From the NCBI GenBank assembly GCA_902785485.1, contig CACZZA010000008.1:1-35149 (forward strand): DNA of 35,149 nucleotides, read 5' to 3'. Each line of letters begins with the position of its first letter. Positions within the stretch are counted from its first letter, which is position 1. The translations under genes and the position numbers were made by a program. Shown piece by piece: positions 30,681 through 35,149 of this stretch. The notes under the pieces were generated by a model. That model was given only the letters and a program-made list of their open reading frames with translations, had not been told where the DNA came from and made no database searches. Source of the stretch: an uncultured Ruminococcus sp. (GTDB lineage: Bacteria > Bacillota > Clostridia > Oscillospirales > CAG-272).

Positions 30681-31342
30681 AAGAACTGATCAAAACGTTC
30701 AAGCAAAGCATTCAGGAAGCCGGAAATCTGCTCGATTTAACTCCGATGCAGATATTCGTGATGCTTACGTTCGCGCTGTTGTGCGGTCTGATAATCTACT
30801 GCGTTTACCGGTTTTTCTACCGCGGAGCGGTATACAGCGAGAACTTCAACCTTCTCCTTATTATGAATACGTTGATAACGACATTTATCATTATGACGAT
30901 CTCCGCGAACATCGTGCTTTCGCTCGGTATGGTCGGAAGCCTGAGCATAATCCGTTTCCGTTCGGCGGTCAAGGACCCTCTCGACGTCGGATTTCTGTTC
31001 TGGTCAGTCGCAGTGGGCATCACCTGCGGCGCGGGACTTTATACCATATCGCTCCTTTGCACGCTGTTTATCGCCGCTATCTACGTCATTTCCGTTCTGC
31101 TTCGCGGAAAGAATAAACGTTTTCTGCTCGTCATAAAATATTCGCAGGACTGCAAGAAAAACGTCAGCGAAGCGATAAGACCCGTAAAATATACTCTCAA
31201 AAACAAAATAGTCACCAAAACGGACATCGAACTGACCCTTCAGGTAAGACACGACGACGTGTGCAAGAAGGCTGTCGGAGCTTTACAGGAGATAGACGGA
31301 GTATCGTCCGCGATGCTCGTTGAATTCACGGGGGACAACTGA
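30677..31342 (+). CDS. DUF4956 membrane protein
   Basis: The 221-residue product has four transmembrane segments (about 25-47, 58-80, 108-125, 128-142) and a cytoplasmic C-terminal domain (about 145-221) with a ferredoxin-like alternation. The signature of the family is MVGSLSIIRFRSAVKDPLDV followed by FWSVAVGITCGAG. DUF4956 genes are commonly found beside VTC-domain genes, as here. It may be the membrane partner that couples the VTC protein to the membrane or to transport. The mechanism is not established. It overlaps the VTC gene by 4 bp, and the CotH gene starts 4 nt after its stop. Confidence 0.9.
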   Translation: MKELIKTFKQSIQEAGNLLDLTPMQIFVMLTFALLCGLIIYCVYRFFYRGAVYSENFNLLLIMNTLITTFIIMTISANIVLSLGMVGSLSIIRFRSAVKDPLDVGFLFWSVAVGITCGAGLYTISLLCTLFIAAIYVISVLLRGKNKRFLLVIKYSQDCKKNVSEAIRPVKYTLKNKIVTKTDIELTLQVRHDDVCKKAVGALQEIDGVSSAMLVEFTGDN

Positions 31343-31346
31343 TAAG

Positions 31347-33719
31347 ATGAACGGCAAGAATATTATCGCATTTGCGATATTTGCGGCCGTCTTTGCGATC
31401 CTGCTCATAGTTTTCACGGCTATTTACGAACCGACTGTTTCACCCTCTCTTGAAAAAACGGAAACGGCAGCCGGGGAAAAGCCGCTTCAGCTTCCTGAGG
31501 CGCCGGAACCGGATTTCTATTTTGAAACGGAGGGCGGGGTCTTTACCGAGCCGCTGACGGTCAGAATAGCGTCTCCCGACGGAGCGGAGGTCTATTATAC
31601 TCTCAACGGAGAGCTGCCCAGCGATAAGGCGGGCGAAAAAAACTGTTATAAGTACGACGAAACCAAGGGCGTTGTTATAAGATCAACGGGCGAGACCGCT
31701 TATTACAGTTTTACCGCGCAGTACAGTCTTGACGGCAAGTGGTCCGACGCCATATTCAACACTTACATAGTAGGCAGACAGGCGGATCAGCGTTTTACCA
31801 CGCTTTCTGCGTTCATCACCTGCGAGCCGGATAAGCTTTTCGGCTATGAGAGCGGCATCCTCGTCGCGGGCAAGCTGCGCGACGATTGGATCAAAGAGCA
31901 TCCGGGAGAAAAGCCCATCTCCATCTCTCCCGCCGGCTTTATGCTGAGGGGAATGGAGTCGGAACGCGTCGTAAACGTGCAGTTTTTCGACACGGACGGA
32001 AACAGCGTGATAAACCAGACCGCCGGAGTTCGTCCGTACGGCGCATACACGAGAGCTTATAAATTCAAATCCATCAAGCTGTACGCGCGGCGCGAATACG
32101 ATTATAACAACAATAAATTCAGATACGACTTTTTCGACGGACTTCAGTCTCTCGACGGCGAGGGACGCGCGGTGCTCGCATTCAAACGTCTCCTGCTGCG
32201 TTCCGCGGGAAGCGACGCCGGAAAAGGGATGATACGCGACGAGCTTCATCAGGATCTCGTTATCCAGTCCGGTTTTCCCGGAGGCCAGGCGGTCCGTCCG
32301 GTCGCCGTTTATATCAACGGAAGTTATTACGGACAGATGTGGATCCACGACGTTGTGAACGAAGAGTATTTCGAGCAGAACTACGGTCCTTACGAGGGAC
32401 TGATGGCGGTCGCCTCGGGTCCCGAAAAGAGTAAACCCGACAAACGTTACGACGTTGACGACATCGAGGAACAGCAGTTCTTTTACGACGATTGGAATTT
32501 CAATTACAGCCGTTTTTCCAAAATGGATCTGACGATCGACTCGAACTATGAAGAGCTGAACAAATGGATGGACGTCGAGAATTATCTGTTCTATTACGCG
32601 ATAAACACCTACGTCAACAATTCGGATTGGCCGTATAACAACCATAAAGCGTACAGATATTACGCCGCCGAGGGCGAAGAATACCGCGAGGGTACGGTGT
32701 TCGACGGGCGCTGGAGATTTCTTCCGCACGATATGGACGGTTACTGGGATTATAAGTCGGATATTCTCAATACATATCTGCTCGATCCCCGACAGTCGAG
32801 ATACAGTCCTCTGTTCGGAGAGCTTATCAAACGTCCCGACTGCCGCGACACTTACGTCAGGGCGCTGATGGAGCTTATGAACGGAGCGTTCAGCGCCGAT
32901 AATTACACGTCCACCATCAAGCGTATGGACGACGAGCGCAGGGAAGAGGCGGAATACTTCCTCAAAAACAGCAGTTACGCCATGTCGAATCCGACGTCCT
33001 GGCGCAACGCGATACAGAACTACGTCAATTACGCGACCTACCGCCCCACGACGGTGGTAGAAGACCTGAAACGCGCGTTCGGATTTACAGGGGCTACATA
33101 CCGAGTGCGTATCGGCGAGGCTGACGGGGGACACGTAAAGCTCGGATATTGGGATATTGACGGCGTTTTCGAAGGCAATTTCGTCAAAGAGTCGGAAACG
33201 GTCTTCAAAGCCGTTCCTGAAGTCGGATATGAATTCGACCGCTGGGAAGTCAACGGAAAGACGTACGATACTCCCGAGATCACACTGAATTCGGAGAACG
33301 GATCGAACGGAGGTTTCCGCATTTCCGTATATTTCAAAGAAAACGAGAACAAGAGACTCGTTATTTCGGAGTATTCGTCGGCGGGCAAGGACGACGTGAT
33401 AGTCCTTTACAATCCTTACTCCGTTCCGCTCGGTACAAAGGGGTACAGCGTTTCCGATAAGATCTCCAAGCTCGGACTTTACACGCTCCCCTCGATCGAA
33501 GTCGCTCCTCGCGAAAGTGTTACGATCTACTGTAATAACTATCTCGGAGCGGAAAAACTGCATAATATGAGTTGTCCGTTCAGCCTGAAATCCGGCGAAA
33601 ATCTTTATCTTTCCTACGGAGACGAGATCGTCGAACACGTCGAGATAAACGATCTTCATTCCGGCTACAAAGCCGTTAAGGACCTCTCGAGCGGAAAGTT
33701 CGCAGAGGTAAAAAAGTGA
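31347..33719 (+). CDS. Large membrane-anchored CotH-family protein
   Basis: The 790-residue product has an N-terminal anchor helix (about 5-28). A small Ig-like domain follows (about 50-145, VYYTLNGELPSD). The CotH domain spans about 160-570: RGMESERVVNVQFFD, YGAYTRAYKFKSIKLYARRE, RDELHQDLV, INGSYYGQMWIHD, YYAINTYVNNSDWPYNNHKAY and HDMDG (H461, D462, D464). Next is a repeat-like domain (about 595-665, GHVKLGYWDIDG, YEFDRWEVNG), and last a lamin-tail-like domain (about 675-765, LVISEYSSAGKDDVIVLYN). CotH of Bacillus is a spore-coat protein kinase; the DMD aspartates fit metal binding. This one is probably outside the membrane. ATG 31347 is the best start, though its GGGGG is rather far upstream. 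Confidence 0.9.
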   Translation: MNGKNIIAFAIFAAVFAILLIVFTAIYEPTVSPSLEKTETAAGEKPLQLPEAPEPDFYFETEGGVFTEPLTVRIASPDGAEVYYTLNGELPSDKAGEKNCYKYDETKGVVIRSTGETAYYSFTAQYSLDGKWSDAIFNTYIVGRQADQRFTTLSAFITCEPDKLFGYESGILVAGKLRDDWIKEHPGEKPISISPAGFMLRGMESERVVNVQFFDTDGNSVINQTAGVRPYGAYTRAYKFKSIKLYARREYDYNNNKFRYDFFDGLQSLDGEGRAVLAFKRLLLRSAGSDAGKGMIRDELHQDLVIQSGFPGGQAVRPVAVYINGSYYGQMWIHDVVNEEYFEQNYGPYEGLMAVASGPEKSKPDKRYDVDDIEEQQFFYDDWNFNYSRFSKMDLTIDSNYEELNKWMDVENYLFYYAINTYVNNSDWPYNNHKAYRYYAAEGEEYREGTVFDGRWRFLPHDMDGYWDYKSDILNTYLLDPRQSRYSPLFGELIKRPDCRDTYVRALMELMNGAFSADNYTSTIKRMDDERREEAEYFLKNSSYAMSNPTSWRNAIQNYVNYATYRPTTVVEDLKRAFGFTGATYRVRIGEADGGHVKLGYWDIDGVFEGNFVKESETVFKAVPEVGYEFDRWEVNGKTYDTPEITLNSENGSNGGFRISVYFKENENKRLVISEYSSAGKDDVIVLYNPYSVPLGTKGYSVSDKISKLGLYTLPSIEVAPRESVTIYCNNYLGAEKLHNMSCPFSLKSGENLYLSYGDEIVEHVEINDLHSGYKAVKDLSSGKFAEVKK

Positions 33720-33737
33720 CTGATGGAGTGATATATC

Positions 33738-34865
33738 ATGGATAACGGGATCGGTGAAACCGCGAACGAAAGAGGAAGGATCATCGTCCGGACCGGTATC
33801 ATCGGAGTAATAACAAACGTCCTGCTCGCCGCCGCCAAGGCGGCGATAGGTCTGCGCGCGAATTCCATCGCGGTCATTCTCGACGCGGTGAACAATCTCA
33901 GCGACGCTCTGTCGTCCCTCATCACGATAGTCGGCGCGCGAATCGCGGGCAGAAAACCGGACAAAAAACATCCGCTCGGGCACGGACGCACCGAAGACCT
34001 CAGCGCGTTTATAGTTTCCGCGGTGGTTTTATACGCGGGCGTTACGGCTCTGATCGAGAGTATAAAAAAGATAATAACGCCGGAAAAGGCGGATTACAGC
34101 GCCGTATCTCTCGTTGTGATCGTCCTTGCGATATTCGTCAAGCTCGCGCTCGGAACGTACGTAAAGAGGACGGGCGGCAAAGTCAATTCCGACGCGCTCA
34201 AAGCCGCCGGGACGGACGCCTTGTTCGACGCTCTCGTTTCCGCGTCGGTGCTTGCGTCGGCGGTCGTGTTCATGACTACCGGACTTAGCCTCGAAGCGTA
34301 CGTCGGAGTGCTTATTTCTCTGCTTATCATTAAAAGCGGTATCGGACTCACCCGTGAAACGGTCGACAAGATACTCGGAGCAAGAGTCGACAGAGAATTG
34401 ATCCACGCCATCAAAAAGACGATATGCGAAGACGAATACGTGTTCGGCGCGTACGATCTGATCCTTCACAGCTACGGTCCCGAAACTTTCATAGGATCGG
34501 TACATATCGAAGTTCCGGACATTATGACCGCCGATGAGATCGATCAGCTCGAACGGTGTATCACCGCGAACGTTTACCGCAAGCACGGCGTTTATCTCGC
34601 GGGTATAGGCATTTATTCGATGAATACGAAGGACGACGAGGCAAAAGAGCTTCGCAGTGAGCTTAACAGTCTCGTTATGGCTCACGACGGGGTGCTTCAG
34701 TTCCACGGCTTTTACTACGACCCGGAAAAAAAGCACGTCGTGTTCGACGTCATCCTTGATTTCGAGGTCGAAGACCGCAAAGCGCTTATCGACTCCATAA
34801 GGAACGAAGTCGAAAGACTTTATCCCGATTTGACATTCCATATCACGATGGACGTCGATATTTGA
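33738..34865 (+). CDS. Cation diffusion facilitator family transporter
   Basis: The 375-residue product has six transmembrane segments (about 18-215) and a cytoplasmic CTD (about 220-300), then an additional domain to 375. Metal-site residues are in ILDAVNNLSDALSS (helix 2, N53 and D56) and GTDALFDAL (helix 5, DxxxD). The loop HPLGHGRTEDLSAF is typical. An N/D-x3-D set rather than H-x3-D points to Mn or Fe more than Zn, as in MntE/MamM-like members. It exports divalent metal in exchange for protons. GGAG lies 9 nt before the ATG, 18 bp after the CotH stop, so it may be the last gene of that operon. CotH-type enzymes need divalent metal, but a functional link is only inference. Confidence 0.93.
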   Translation: MDNGIGETANERGRIIVRTGIIGVITNVLLAAAKAAIGLRANSIAVILDAVNNLSDALSSLITIVGARIAGRKPDKKHPLGHGRTEDLSAFIVSAVVLYAGVTALIESIKKIITPEKADYSAVSLVVIVLAIFVKLALGTYVKRTGGKVNSDALKAAGTDALFDALVSASVLASAVVFMTTGLSLEAYVGVLISLLIIKSGIGLTRETVDKILGARVDRELIHAIKKTICEDEYVFGAYDLILHSYGPETFIGSVHIEVPDIMTADEIDQLERCITANVYRKHGVYLAGIGIYSMNTKDDEAKELRSELNSLVMAHDGVLQFHGFYYDPEKKHVVFDVILDFEVEDRKALIDSIRNEVERLYPDLTFHITMDVDI

Positions 34866-34886
34866 ACGAATATCATAATAAAAAAT

Positions 34887-34921
34887 CTGCCGCGGATCAT
34901 TTTTCCGCGGCAGGCTTTTTT
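34887..34921 (+). terminator. Terminator after the CDF gene
   Basis: CTGCCGCGGA and TCCGCGGCAG form a perfect 10-bp stem with a 7-nt loop, followed by GC and six Ts. It closes the 30-34.9 kb operon, and the AAAAAA on its left also serves the convergent gene. Confidence 0.93.
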
Positions 34922-34930
34922 ATCGTCGAT

Positions 34931-35149
34931 CTATTCTGCTTTGCACTTGTTGAACATTCCCACGAGACAGCGTCCCGTCTTCTGCATGAAGTCCGCAACG
35001 TCCTGATACATCTCCTTCGGAAATTTAGCGAAGAAGTTGTCCGCCTCGAACGTGAGATCTCCCTCGTACCCTATATCCGCGAGCGTTTTTACGATCATCG
35101 GATAATCGTTGCAGGCGGTGAAGGGGAGAGTATGCAGGTCGTTGATCCC
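34931..35149 (-). CDS. Sugar phosphate isomerase/epimerase-like protein, C-terminal fragment
   Basis: The 72 residues before the stop begin at the window edge with GINDLHTLPFTACNDYPMIV, followed by LADIGYEGDLTFEADNFF and ending FNKCKAE. The D-x-H-x-L-P-F motif and the late GYEGDLTFE strand (with the metal-binding Glu) are those of the xylose-isomerase-like TIM barrel family. Members isomerise or epimerise sugars and related polyols. The missing N-terminal three quarters would be needed to say more. Confidence 0.8.
   Translation of the reverse strand, partial: GINDLHTLPFTACNDYPMIVKTLADIGYEGDLTFEADNFFAKFPKEMYQDVADFMQKTGRCLVGMFNKCKAE

Noticed and set aside
31683..33983. Minus-strand open frame of 766 codons opposite the CotH gene
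   Set aside because: It is the antisense of a well-supported CotH gene in a phase kept open by codon bias. The product is low-information (Arg/Val/His-rich), shows no domain, and has no ribosome binding site.

Overview
The window looks like chromosomal DNA of an anaerobic, spore-forming member of the Clostridia, with GC content near one half by eye (not computed). The evidence is strong AGGAGG-type ribosome binding sites with frequent TTG/GTG starts, SigA-type promoters with 17-bp spacers, a rubredoxin, a secreted LRR-dockerin protein, a CotH-family protein, and above all a Csp-protease/SleC-type germination locus. No prophage, IS transposase or CRISPR array is visible.

Layout. 1-3.4 kb: the 3' part of a processive GT2 glycosyltransferase, then a membrane protein with a degenerate GGDEF domain, an intact-looking EAL domain and a Pro/Ala-rich tail. 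3.4-4.2 kb (minus): a small membrane protein and a 52-residue rubredoxin. 4.3-5.9 kb: tRNA-Gln(CTG) with a perfect consensus promoter, then a MATE transporter. 5.9-8.4 kb (minus): an overlapping dusB, ECF sigma factor, anti-sigma operon. 8.6-9.4 kb: the LRR-dockerin protein. 9.5-12.5 kb (minus): a 1001-residue ABC ATPase/permease fusion with a very large ectodomain. 12.7-14.0 kb: a CDP-alcohol phosphatidyltransferase (pgsA type) and a membrane-anchored protein of unknown function. 14.1-16.9 kb (minus): response regulator, histidine kinase and a membrane PDZ-like protein. 17.2-18.3 kb: ychF. 18.3-19.1 kb (minus): a Cys-rich protein of unknown role. 19.3-22.2 kb: a PcrA/UvrD helicase and a GtrA-family protein.

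22.3-26.9 kb: two overlapping Csp-family subtilases, both with intact catalytic triads, divergent from a SleC-like cortex-lytic enzyme. In clostridial spores Csp proteases activate pro-SleC, so this looks like a compact germination module. 27.0-28.9 kb: a LysR regulator and an SDR oxidoreductase.

28.9-29.9 kb: a Phd/YefM-RelE/ParE toxin-antitoxin cassette bounded by a perfect 34-bp direct repeat. The left copy is the 3' arm and U-tract of the SDR terminator. This suggests a small mobile or recombined island. 29.9-34.9 kb: a tightly coupled operon of VTC-domain protein, DUF4956 membrane protein and a large CotH-family protein with a lamin-tail-like end, followed by a CDF cation transporter. 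The window ends in the C-terminus of a sugar phosphate isomerase/epimerase-like protein on the minus strand.

The strongest leads are the Csp-Csp/SleC locus, the repeat-flanked toxin-antitoxin island and the VTC-DUF4956-CotH surface operon. All functional calls come from reading motifs and context; no database search was run.
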